A stretch of DNA of 8,728 nucleotides, taken from the NCBI GenBank assembly GCA_947377625.1, contig CANCGR010000078.1, positions 1 through 8,728 on the forward strand, read 5' to 3'. The notes below the pieces were generated by a model that was not told the origin of the DNA, ran no database searches, and worked only from the letters and a program-made list of their open reading frames with translations. Source of the stretch: Gammaproteobacteria bacterium. GTDB lineage: Bacteria; Pseudomonadota; Gammaproteobacteria; Pseudomonadales; Pseudohongiellaceae. The first letter of the stretch is position 1, and the number at the start of each line of letters is the position of its first letter. Of the stretch, positions 1 to 5,889 are shown in pieces. The translations under genes and the position numbers were made by a program.

Positions 1-57
1 GGCCATGCTGTTGCGAGCTCCGCCTGCATGGGAAAGATTATCGTTTTCTATACTCAT
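1..57 (-). CDS. fliN: Probable flagellar motor switch protein FliN, N-terminal fragment (cut by window edge)
   Basis: Only the first 19 codons are present (MSIENDNLSHAGGARNSMA); the gene continues off the left edge. The ATG lies 22 nt downstream of the fliM stop on the same strand, with a purine-rich GAGGGTAGG stretch (minus strand, opposite 66-74) ending 8 nt before it. FliN forms the lower part of the cytoplasmic C-ring with FliM and usually follows fliM directly. The identification rests on this gene order. The conserved SpoA domain that would prove it lies outside the window, and the FliN N-terminus is variable and uninformative. Another protein is possible but less likely. Confidence 0.6.
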   Translation of the reverse strand, partial: MSIENDNLSHAGGARNSMA

Positions 58-79
58 GGAATCTGCCTACCCTCGTTGT

Positions 80-1012
80 TCAGGCCAGGATTTTGAGACC
101 GACTTTGCCGTTCACTTCACCCATGCGGGCCTTGAACTTGGCAATGCCATTGATTTTCATATCGACCTTCTCGGGTGAATCCACCGAAATAATGTCGCCT
201 TCGGTCAGCTTGAAAAGCTCACCGATGGTCAAGGCGGCTCCGCTCAATTCGCCGGTGACAGTCATGACGAAACGCATCGAACGCTGACGCAGCATGTTGA
301 TGTTGCGCTGTTCATCATCAGACTTGCCTTTGTGACGAAAGATCGAATCGATGACACTGCCTGGCATCAGCAATTGCACTTCACCGCCACCGCCGTCGAA
401 ACTCACTTTGAAGGGACGCACCACCACCACGTCGGTGGAGGTGTAGGCCGACACTGCGGCCGGATTCATTTCAGATTCCACCAAACGGAACTCGACATCG
501 GCCAGCGCCTTCCAACCGGTCTTGATGGCTTCGACGATGGATTTCAATACCAGCCTGATCACACGCTGTTCAGTGGTGGTGAATTCGCGGCCTTCCACCT
601 GGGTCGGGCGGGCACCGCCGCCAAAGAACACGTTGACCAAGGCATAGACCAGTTTGGCGTCGAGCACTATCGCGGAAAATCCGTGCAAGCCCTGCAGTGC
701 AAACGTATTGACGCTGCTCGGCACATAGAGGGTTTTGCTGTAATCACCAAATTTCTGGATGCGGATTTCCTCGCGCCGCACATCCACGCTTTTGTGCAAC
801 AACGCCAGCAGACTGGCGCCGAGGTTGCTCTGGATCCTTTCATCCACCAGACGGATATCGTGCAACCAACCCTGGATGCGGTTGATGCCGGTGGTCAGGT
901 CATAGAGTTCGTATTTGGAAAGTTCCGGCGACTGGATTTCAGCCCCGTCGCTATCGTCGGCAACGCCGTGCAGCAGCGCATCAATTTCATTCTGGGAAAG
1001 TATGTCACTCAT
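80..1012 (-). CDS. fliM: Flagellar motor switch protein FliM
   Basis: FliM is the C-ring protein that receives phosphorylated CheY and passes the signal to FliG and FliN, setting flagellar rotation direction. The 310-residue product starts with the CheY-binding segment LSQNEIDALL (residues 5-14). A CheC-like middle domain follows, with the FFGGGARP turn at 129-136 and the helix after EFTTTEQR. The C-terminal SpoA domain, which packs against FliN, covers about 236-308, with GELSGAALTIGELFKL and GDIISVDSP visible. The start is fixed by the CheY-binding motif, which belongs at the extreme N-terminus. The Shine-Dalgarno is weak, so translation may be coupled to fliG, whose stop lies 25 nt upstream. 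The protein is slightly shorter than many FliM proteins and its middle domain is somewhat divergent, but no key segment is missing. fliL, which commonly precedes fliM, is absent here. Confidence 0.96.
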   Translation of the reverse strand: MSDILSQNEIDALLHGVADDSDGAEIQSPELSKYELYDLTTGINRIQGWLHDIRLVDERIQSNLGASLLALLHKSVDVRREEIRIQKFGDYSKTLYVPSSVNTFALQGLHGFSAIVLDAKLVYALVNVFFGGGARPTQVEGREFTTTEQRVIRLVLKSIVEAIKTGWKALADVEFRLVESEMNPAAVSAYTSTDVVVVRPFKVSFDGGGGEVQLLMPGSVIDSIFRHKGKSDDEQRNINMLRQRSMRFVMTVTGELSGAALTIGELFKLTEGDIISVDSPEKVDMKINGIAKFKARMGEVNGKVGLKILA

Positions 1013-1037
1013 GGAAGCGTCTCAGTAAACCTGTCAA

Positions 1038-2069
1038 TTAACCGATCATTGCCGCACTTTCTTCGGCAAGCGTGATCTTGCCGGCATCTGCCAACTGCCG
1101 TGCGATGGCGATGATTTCCTTCTGCGTGGATTCGACATCCACCACTTTTACCGGACCGCGGCTTTGCAGATCGTCGAGGAAAATTTCGGCAGCGCGCGAC
1201 GACATGTTCTTGGTGACTTTTTCCACCATGCCCTGCTCGGCACCTTTGAGGGCGGTCACCAGTTTTTCGGTAGACACTTCACGCAGCAGCAACTGGAAGT
1301 CCTTGTTGGGAATTTTCTTGAGATCTTCGAACACGAACATCAATTCACGGATGCGCTCGGCCGTAATTGAATTGACCTTGTAAATCTTGCCGATCAGTGA
1401 GTCTTCAGTGGAGCGGTCCAGTGTGTTGAAAATGTTGGCCACACTCTTGACGCCACCCATCGCCGAGCTCTGCTTGGACACCACCCCTTCCACTTGTTTC
1501 TCCAGCGAGTAGTTGAGTTCCTGCAAGGCTTTCGGATCGACCGAGTCCATTTCTGCCATGCGCACCAGGAGCTCAATGACGATGCCTTCGGGCAAGGCCG
1601 CCAGCACTTCACCGGCGCGTTCCGGCTGCAGGTAGGAAATAACGATGGCCTGGATCTGCGGATGTTCGTTCTGGATGATGCCGGCGATCAGCTGTGGCTC
1701 CATCCATTTCAGCGAATCCAACCCCTTGGTATTGCCGCCCATCATGATGCGTTCAAGGATGCCTTCGGCCGCTTCCTGGCCCAGCGCCTGCACCAGTACG
1801 CTCTTGGTATATTCGTCGGCAACAATGCTGATGTGATGATTGGAAGTAATTTCATTCAGGAAACTGGTCAGCACATTGTTGACCGTTTCGGTGGACATGC
1901 CGTTCAAGCGGGTCATCTCGATACCGATCTTCTGCACTTCATCACTGGTGAGGCGACGCAGCACTTCCACCGCACGCTCTTCTCCCAGCACCATCAGCAG
2001 CTGCGCTGCTTTTTCAGCACCCCGCGGCGTCCCCCCGGTAGAGGTTTTCTTGGTTTGTATCGCTGCCAT
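1038..2069 (-). CDS. fliG: Flagellar motor switch protein FliG
   Basis: FliG is the rotor protein that binds the MS-ring (FliF) through its N-terminal domain and generates torque against the MotA stator through its C-terminal domain. From the ATG at 2069 the product is 343 residues. The family's EHPQ motif, used for FliM contact, is at 135-138, preceded by MMGGNTKGLDSLKWM. The charged C-terminal residues corresponding to the E. coli torque helix are kept: K275, R292, the aspartate pair D299-D300, and K308 where E. coli has arginine. An in-frame TTG 18 nt upstream (2085-2087) would add MTGCAN. I reject it because it has no ribosome binding site and lies inside a palindrome, while the ATG start gives the expected N-terminus (AEKAAQLLMVLGEE soon after). 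This is the first gene of the minus-strand operon, behind the sigma-54 promoter at 2185-2200. fliF does not precede it, unlike the common fliEFGHIJ order. Confidence 0.96.
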   Translation of the reverse strand: MAAIQTKKTSTGGTPRGAEKAAQLLMVLGEERAVEVLRRLTSDEVQKIGIEMTRLNGMSTETVNNVLTSFLNEITSNHHISIVADEYTKSVLVQALGQEAAEGILERIMMGGNTKGLDSLKWMEPQLIAGIIQNEHPQIQAIVISYLQPERAGEVLAALPEGIVIELLVRMAEMDSVDPKALQELNYSLEKQVEGVVSKQSSAMGGVKSVANIFNTLDRSTEDSLIGKIYKVNSITAERIRELMFVFEDLKKIPNKDFQLLLREVSTEKLVTALKGAEQGMVEKVTKNMSSRAAEIFLDDLQSRGPVKVVDVESTQKEIIAIARQLADAGKITLAEESAAMIG

Positions 2070-2082
2070 GTTTGCGCACCCA

Positions 2083-2096
2083 GTCAATTAATTGAC
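2083..2096. promoter_or_regulatory. FleQ-box-like palindrome in the fliG leader
   Basis: The sequence GTCAATTAATTGAC is a perfect palindrome, extending to 16 bp (2082-2097) with its flanking A and T. The FleQ consensus described for Pseudomonas aeruginosa is GTCANTAAATTGAC, and only one fixed position differs (T for A at position 7). It lies about 80-90 nt downstream of the predicted transcription start of fliG and 13 nt before the ATG. FleQ activating sigma-54 flagellar promoters from leader sites is established in P. aeruginosa. That a FleQ homologue binds here is inference. Confidence 0.6.
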
Positions 2097-2129
2097 TTTG
2101 ATTCTTGCCGTTACTGCCTATTGCTTGCT

Positions 2130-2147
2130 GTTTGACGATTGTTTGAC
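2130..2147. promoter_or_regulatory. Helically phased GTTTGAC direct repeat in the fliG leader
   Basis: Two copies of GTTTGAC (2130-2136 and 2141-2147) have an 11-bp period, about one helical turn. They share TTGAC with the palindrome at 2083-2096 and lie between it and the sigma-54 promoter. They could be extra half-sites for the same activator. The motif is short and chance is possible. Confidence 0.25.
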
Positions 2148-2184
2148 TCATTCACGCATTCAAACGCTCTGTTGTGAGCAAAGG

Positions 2185-2200
2185 AGCAAGGAGCATGCCA
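2185..2200 (-). promoter_or_regulatory. Sigma-54 (RpoN) promoter of the fliG-fliM-fliN operon
   Basis: Read on the minus strand the site is TGGCATGCTCCTTGCT. It matches the sigma-54 consensus TGGCACG-N4-TTGCW at every position but one (T for C after TGGCA), with the strict -24 GG to -12 GC spacing. The GG is opposite 2198-2199 and the GC opposite 2186-2187. Transcription would start near 2174, giving a leader of about 105 nt before the fliG ATG. Sigma-54 control of middle flagellar genes is usual in Pseudomonas and Vibrio relatives and needs an enhancer-binding protein such as FleQ. Confidence 0.8.
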
Positions 2201-2270
2201 GCGCAGAGCGCTAAAGTTTGCCGATGGTTTGGCGTAATTACTTGCAAGAGTCCGAACAAACGCACGAGCC

Positions 2271-3293
2271 ATGAGCGCGATGAACCAGCTTTCAATCAGC
2301 ACGACTGCAGCAATAACGGTGGCGGGCAGTGTGAAACTGCCCACCAGCGGACGTGCTGTGGTGGTGGAAACCAAAGCGGAACAAACGCAGACCTCGCAGC
2401 TCAGCCAATGGCTGCAGCAAACCTCGCAAATGCAAGGCCTGCCCGCTGGCGTGGCCGGTTTGTTGAAGCTGATGTCAACCGTGCAAGCCTTGTTCCCGCA
2501 AGCGATGCCGGAATTGCTGACGCCTTTGCAGCATCGGCTTCAGCCCTATCTGCTAGGCACCCGCCAACTTTCTGACGCCGGTCGCCTCCGCCAACTGGTG
2601 TTGCATTCGGGCCTGTTTCTTGAAAACAACCTCGCCACCAGCGAAGGCCTGGAAACGGTCATGGATGACCTAAAGCTCCAGCTCTTTCAGATACTTACGC
2701 TGATGGATCCCACGCGCCAATTGAGCCTGCAGGGCGCGCTGCCGATGTTTGCCAATATCAATTCAATGTCGGCACGTGGTTTGCAGGGATATGGAGAAAC
2801 AGGCGGTAAGCCTGTACGCACCGGCAAACAACTGCAGGCCTACCTGCAATGCAGCCATGATGATCCGCAAGCGGGCTTAAGTGACGGCATGCTCAACCAG
2901 TGGCTGCAGCAACAGGTGGAAGAAGTACTGCGTCAGCTGGTGCAGCAACAATTGCAGAGCCGGCGGGACGGTGACGATACCGTGTGGCACTTGCAGCTGT
3001 TGTTGCAGGGCGACGACGGTGCGGTGCAGGGCTTGCCGCTGGAAATCCGGGAGCATGGACAGGACGCAGCCAACTGGAGCCTGCAATTTGGTTTGCAGTT
3101 GCCCAAGCTGGGCGAAGTAAAAATAGCAATGCATATCGAGGGGAGGTCTGTGCAACTGGTGTACGAGAGCAACAGTGTATTGACGGTGGCCACGCGACAG
3201 CGACATTTGCATCAGCTGCAGGATGCCTTTGCGTCCAAACATCTTGCCCTGACCAGTCTCTCGCATCATTTGATAGAGCACGACCATGTCTGA
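2271..3293 (+). CDS. FliK-family flagellar hook-length control-like protein
   Basis: The product is a 340-residue, glutamine- and leucine-rich protein without a signal peptide or membrane segment. Its last ~110 residues resemble the FliK C-terminal (Flg_hook) domain, with LPKLGEVKIAMHIEGRSVQL followed by a region fitting the beta-strand/helix pattern of that domain, ending in LALTSLSHH. The middle segment SGLFLENNLA resembles the SGLFLEA-type motif of Pseudomonas-type FliK-like proteins. FliK proteins are exported and switch the type III export gate from rod/hook to filament substrates by contacting the FlhB C-terminal domain. The next gene encodes such a domain and overlaps this one by 8 nt, which supports the call. 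It may be a second, YlqG-like paralogue, since the main fliK usually lies with fliL and fliM. ATG 2280 is an alternative start; neither start has a strong ribosome binding site. Confidence 0.75.
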   Translation: MSAMNQLSISTTAAITVAGSVKLPTSGRAVVVETKAEQTQTSQLSQWLQQTSQMQGLPAGVAGLLKLMSTVQALFPQAMPELLTPLQHRLQPYLLGTRQLSDAGRLRQLVLHSGLFLENNLATSEGLETVMDDLKLQLFQILTLMDPTRQLSLQGALPMFANINSMSARGLQGYGETGGKPVRTGKQLQAYLQCSHDDPQAGLSDGMLNQWLQQQVEEVLRQLVQQQLQSRRDGDDTVWHLQLLLQGDDGAVQGLPLEIREHGQDAANWSLQFGLQLPKLGEVKIAMHIEGRSVQLVYESNSVLTVATRQRHLHQLQDAFASKHLALTSLSHHLIEHDHV

Positions 3294-3558
3294 ACACGCG
3301 CGAACAGACCACGCCACGGCGCTGGATTACAAGGAAAGCGGCACGGCCAAAGTAGTTGCCCAAGGCAGCGGCGTCATGGCACGCAACATTGCCGAGCTGG
3401 CTCGCCAGCACAATGTGCTGGTGTTGCAGGATTTCAAACTGAGCGAACGCCTCAGCCAGGTGCCGCTGGGTACCAACATCCCGGACAAGGTGTTTGCTGC
3501 CTTGTCAGTGGTGCTTGGCTTCCTGGAGCGGGAAGAAGAAAACACAAACACAAGATGA
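3286..3558 (+). CDS. FlhB C-terminal-domain-like export switch protein (FlhX/YlqH type)
   Basis: The 90-residue soluble protein aligns by eye with the cytoplasmic domain of FlhB/EscU family proteins. The signature residues are KVVAQGSGVMARNIAELA, then VLVLQDFKLSERLSQVPLGTNIP and the closing helix VFAALSVVLGFLE. The transmembrane part of FlhB is absent, and the self-cleavage NPTH loop is replaced by RTDHATALDY, so autocleavage is not expected. Free-standing proteins of this kind are known (HP1575/FlhX in Helicobacter, YlqH in Bacillus, where the neighbour ylqG is FliK-like). The Helicobacter protein can partly replace the FlhB C-terminal fragment. Its ATG overlaps the stop of the FliK-like gene (ATGTCTGA), indicating translational coupling and a shared role at the export gate. 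Confidence 0.85.
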   Translation: MSEHARTDHATALDYKESGTAKVVAQGSGVMARNIAELARQHNVLVLQDFKLSERLSQVPLGTNIPDKVFAALSVVLGFLEREEENTNTR

Positions 3559-3679
3559 ACCACCCAATAATCGACAAAAACAGCCCGAAAAGAGGCTCCC
3601 AAGGATTGCGAGCCGCAGCTATACTCACGCCCTGCCAATATGGATGGCCACCCCGCATGACCCTTTGATGGAGCCCATG

Positions 3680-4900
3680 ATGACGCAAAAAACGCCCGAT
3701 GCCGCTGCGGCCACTAACAAACCGGAAGTTACCGCACAGGTTACTGCACAGGTTATGGCACAACAGGATCACGCTCTCGACAGCCTGGGCATTGTTGTGG
3801 GCGAAATTGCCCATGACTTCAACAATATTCTTTCGCTGATTTTTGGCTATGTCGAAATGGCGATCAGCGAGATCCCCGAAGGTGAACGCGCCCGTTCCGA
3901 CCTTGAACACGTGCTCGCCGCCGGTGACCGCGCCAAGGAGCTGGTGGCGCGCATCCTGACCTTCAGCAACCGCGCCAAACTGAAGAAGACCCGCATCAAT
4001 GCGCGCTTGCCGGTGCTCAACGCCCTCAATTACCTGAAAGACCGCATGCCCCCCTCAGTCAAGTTGCGCAGCACCGTGACGGACCAGAGTGTGACCGTGC
4101 TCGGCAACGAAACCGAACTGCAGCAGGTGGTGATGAACCTGTGTGGCAACAGCGTGCAGGCCATGCCGGCGCAAGGCGGCCTCATCGAAGTAAGTTTGTC
4201 ACTGCTTGATGAAAACACCGCCGCACTGAGCGGGCATCCTTCACTGCCCAAAGGCAGTTACGTGTTGCTGAAAGTAAAAGATTCCGGCATCGGCATGGAT
4301 CTGGCCACGATGGCCAACATCTATACACCGTTCTTCACCACCTCGCGCCAGCAGGGCAAACAGGAAGTGCGCGCAGGCCTGGGTTTGACCACGGTCTACA
4401 ACATCATCACGTCAATCAACGGCCACATTTTTGTCGACAGTCAGCCCAACGAAGGCACGCTGTTTGAAATCTACCTGCCGCTGTTGCCCGACAGCCCAGT
4501 TGCCGCCACCCAAAGCGGCTCGGTGAAAACTGCCACCTCGAAGCGCGTGTTGTTCATTGACGATGAGCCTGCCATCACCGAGATGGCCGCGCAGATTCTG
4601 AAGAACCACAATTACCAGGCAACCATTTTCAATGACGGCAATGAGGCGCTGCGTTATTTCAGCGAACATCCGCATGATTTCGACATTGTGGTGACTGACT
4701 TGATCATGCCGTTGATCAGCGGGTCGGAACTGGCCACACGTTGCGCTGCCATCAATCCCAATGTGCCCGTGGTGCTGACTACCGGCTTCGGTGAACGCAT
4801 TTCTCCGGCAAGTTATCGGCAGTGGGGAGTTTCTACGCTCATCACCAAGCCGTTCTCGATTCAGCAGTTGTTGGCCACGTTGGCTGAATTGACCAAGTAA
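3680..4900 (+). CDS. Soluble hybrid histidine kinase with C-terminal receiver domain
   Basis: The protein has 406 residues with no membrane segment or sensor domain: only ~40 residues precede the phosphoacceptor. The H-box GEIAHDFNNILSLIFGYVEM (His45) is of the DFNN type seen in NtrB-like and hybrid kinases. The ATPase domain has an N-box (N153, N157), G1 DSGIGM from D201, an F-box YTPFFTTS, and G2 GLGLTTV from G233. A receiver domain follows with acidic pair D294-D295, phosphoacceptor D340 in VVTDLIMP, T367 and K390. All catalytic residues are present, so it should be active. ATG 3680 is chosen because GGAG at 3670-3673 is 6 nt upstream. ATGs at 3644, 3668 and 3677 are alternatives, and the frame is open back to 3494 inside the previous gene. 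A 121-nt gap from the flagellar pair contains TATACT (3620-3625) without a clear -35. Its input and output partner are not evident. Confidence 0.9.
   Translation: MTQKTPDAAAATNKPEVTAQVTAQVMAQQDHALDSLGIVVGEIAHDFNNILSLIFGYVEMAISEIPEGERARSDLEHVLAAGDRAKELVARILTFSNRAKLKKTRINARLPVLNALNYLKDRMPPSVKLRSTVTDQSVTVLGNETELQQVVMNLCGNSVQAMPAQGGLIEVSLSLLDENTAALSGHPSLPKGSYVLLKVKDSGIGMDLATMANIYTPFFTTSRQQGKQEVRAGLGLTTVYNIITSINGHIFVDSQPNEGTLFEIYLPLLPDSPVAATQSGSVKTATSKRVLFIDDEPAITEMAAQILKNHNYQATIFNDGNEALRYFSEHPHDFDIVVTDLIMPLISGSELATRCAAINPNVPVVLTTGFGERISPASYRQWGVSTLITKPFSIQQLLATLAELTK
3731..3766 (+). repeat. Three 12-nt tandem units at the start of the hybrid kinase gene
   Basis: Units accgcacaggtt, actgcacaggtt and the diverged atggcacaacag encode TAQV-TAQV-MAQQ in the flexible segment before the H-box. 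It probably arose by slippage or local duplication. The units stay in frame and should only alter linker length. Confidence 0.6.
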
Positions 4901-4913
4901 TTCTCCCCCCCTG

Positions 4914-4943
4914 AGACGTCGCATTTCTTGTGTACGTCTTTTT
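4914..4943 (+). terminator. Possible intrinsic terminator after the hybrid kinase gene
   Basis: AGACGT (4914-4919) can pair with ACGTCT (4934-4939) around a 14-nt loop, and the second arm runs into five consecutive T residues (4939-4943). The position, 14 nt after the stop codon, is right. The stem is only 6 bp and the loop large, so this is weak. The structured repeat just downstream might do the job instead. Confidence 0.35.
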
Positions 4944-4960
4944 GGGTTTTCGCGTTCATC

Positions 4961-5073
4961 GCAGTCGGTCTTCGCCATAAAGATTCCGGGGACCGCCGTG
5001 AATACATCCCTGTAGGCTTGATCTGCGGCATCCATGCCGCAGACGTCCCCTCCATCTTCATGCCGAAGCCCTC
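4961..5073 (+). repeat. Structured intergenic repeat, copy 1 (three-way-junction palindrome)
   Basis: This ~113-bp element is nearly the same as the reverse complement of 5890-6003, at about 88% identity by eye. Outer arms (CTTCGCCAT...GGGGAC and GTCCCC...CCGAAG, 24 nt each) pair at 19 of 24 positions. Inside is a fully conserved block GCCGTGAATACATCCCTGTA followed by GGCT. It can form its own hairpin (TACA-TCCC-TGTA, plus GCC/GGC). A second hairpin TCTGCGGCAT-CC-ATGCCGCAGA follows. There is no open frame or transposase inside. I recall similar GTGAATACATCCCTGTAGGCT intergenic motifs from gammaproteobacterial genomes, but cannot verify this here. It may be a REP/MITE-like element; its function is unknown. 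Confidence 0.9.
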
Positions 5074-5160
5074 TTCCAAGTTCAGTCGCGAGCATCCAAA
5101 AGAAAACAGCGAAACCTGCATTTACGACTTGCTGATGTACGTGTGTCGATTTCGCTCGAA

Positions 5161-5189
5161 TTGGCTACACGCAATTACAAAGTTAATAC
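5161..5189 (+). promoter_or_regulatory. Sigma-70-type promoter of the secreted-protein gene
   Basis: TTGGCT (5161-5166) and TAATAC (5184-5189) are separated by 17 bp, the optimal spacing. Each differs from consensus at two positions. Transcription would start near 5196, about 54 nt before the ATG. The region is AT-rich and lies between the repeat and the gene, so the gene probably has its own promoter. Confidence 0.55.
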
Positions 5190-5205
5190 AAATGGAATTT
5201 TGTAA
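5175..5205. promoter_or_regulatory. Inverted repeat over the -10 region (operator candidate)
   Basis: TTACAAA (5175-5181) and TTTGTAA (5199-5205) are perfect 7-bp inverted arms with a 24-bp centre-to-centre distance. They straddle the -10 hexamer and the predicted start site. This geometry suits a dimeric repressor, but the arms are AT-rich and no regulator gene is next to it. Confidence 0.35.
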
Positions 5206-5237
5206 CTGTGTATGCTGCTTCAGTTGTTTAATCACAT

Positions 5238-5242
5238 GGAGG
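5238..5242 (+). promoter_or_regulatory. Strong ribosome binding site (GGAGG) fixing the secreted-protein start
   Basis: GGAGG sits 7 nt before the ATG at 5250. It is the best Shine-Dalgarno in the window and confirms the start. Confidence 0.85.
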
Positions 5243-5249
5243 TATTCCA

Positions 5250-5795
5250 ATGCGTTTTTCCAAACTTGTTTTTTCCGCTTTGTGCGGAATGCTCGTTGCA
5301 ACAAACTCCTATGGTGAAAACCCGGCTTTGACGCTGGGGAATCCGTATGTTTTGACTATTCCGAGTGTGGACTACAACGGCATACCAGGGTTTTATCAAA
5401 AGGCGAGAATTGAATACTTGCCGCAAACTCAAACCTGGAAATTGGCTGCTTATGTCAAAGGTGTGCCAATACCAGAGGTCAACAACGTTGAGCTAATCAA
5501 AACCCAGGATGTGCCAGTGCAAGTGTTTTTGAAAGTATCTGGTTATCTTGCAAACGGATGTTCACAAGTTGGCTCGACCGGCATGGCATTTACCAACAAT
5601 AAATTTGACGTCTATCTTTATTACAAAGACGAAAACATTCCTCCGCCCGGAATACTTTGCACACAATCACTTGTGCCCTTTTCAAAAACGATACCGCTGC
5701 CTGTCTATTCACTGCTCGCTGGCACTTATACCTATAACTTCAACGGAAAATTTTCCGGCGGTTTTACTTTGGTGGTGGATAACAAACTTCCATAG
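5250..5795 (+). CDS. Small secreted protein of unknown function
   Basis: The product has 181 residues. Residues 1-22 (MRFSKLVFSALCGMLVATNS, then YG) form a typical Sec signal peptide with a basic start and a hydrophobic core, so the mature protein of about 159 residues is periplasmic or secreted. The rest is rich in beta-type residues. Its second half reads GYLANGCSQVG, then GILCTQSLVPFSKTIPLPV and LLAGTYTYNFNG before a final GFTLVV strand. I recall a widespread bacterial beta-sandwich domain with the same layout (NGC, CTQ-LVPF-TIPL, AGTYT-VNG-FTL), but cannot name it. C104 and C137 could form a disulfide. No catalytic motif is visible. Base composition differs from its neighbours: a sampled 60-nt line has 43% G+C against clearly GC-richer kinase genes. 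The gene stands alone between inverted copies of the structured repeat, suggesting acquisition or insertion as a cassette. Confidence 0.85.
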   Translation: MRFSKLVFSALCGMLVATNSYGENPALTLGNPYVLTIPSVDYNGIPGFYQKARIEYLPQTQTWKLAAYVKGVPIPEVNNVELIKTQDVPVQVFLKVSGYLANGCSQVGSTGMAFTNNKFDVYLYYKDENIPPPGILCTQSLVPFSKTIPLPVYSLLAGTYTYNFNGKFSGGFTLVVDNKLP

Positions 5796-5889
5796 GCCAA
5801 TTCAGCTGCCTTGACCCAGTTGACCAACTAATGCCCTCCTCTCCAGAAGCGTCAAACTTCAAACTGTTGGATGTACCCTTGATGCCGAG
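5796..5889. other. Short spacer after the secreted-protein gene, with an echo of the kinase 3' end
   Basis: No gene and no T-rich terminator are seen. At 5819-5831 the sequence TTGACCAACTAAT differs at one base from TTGACCAAGTAAT at the stop of the hybrid kinase gene (4889-4901); in both cases a C-rich stretch follows. In the same reading the spacer would encode ALTQLTN-stop against LAELTK-stop. This could be a gene-end remnant or chance. Confidence 0.3.

Noticed and set aside
332..1075. Long plus-strand open frame opposite fliM
   Set aside because: It is antisense to a clear fliM, is histidine-rich in the way typical of reverse-frame artefacts, and has no family features.
2212..2227. TAAAGTTTGCCGATGG, which contains both halves of the FliA (sigma-28) promoter consensus
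   Set aside because: The two halves (TAAAGTTT and GCCGAT) are directly adjacent with no spacer, whereas about 11 nt is required. It is not a functional sigma-28 promoter as it stands.
2230..2246. Sigma-54-like TGGCGT...TTGCA on the plus strand before the FliK-like gene
   Set aside because: The GG-to-GC distance is one base too long; sigma-54 spacing is strict, so I do not call it.
4412..5121. Minus-strand open frames crossing repeat copy 1
   Set aside because: They read through the kinase receiver in antisense and through the repeat. The residues come from the repeat and no known domain is seen.
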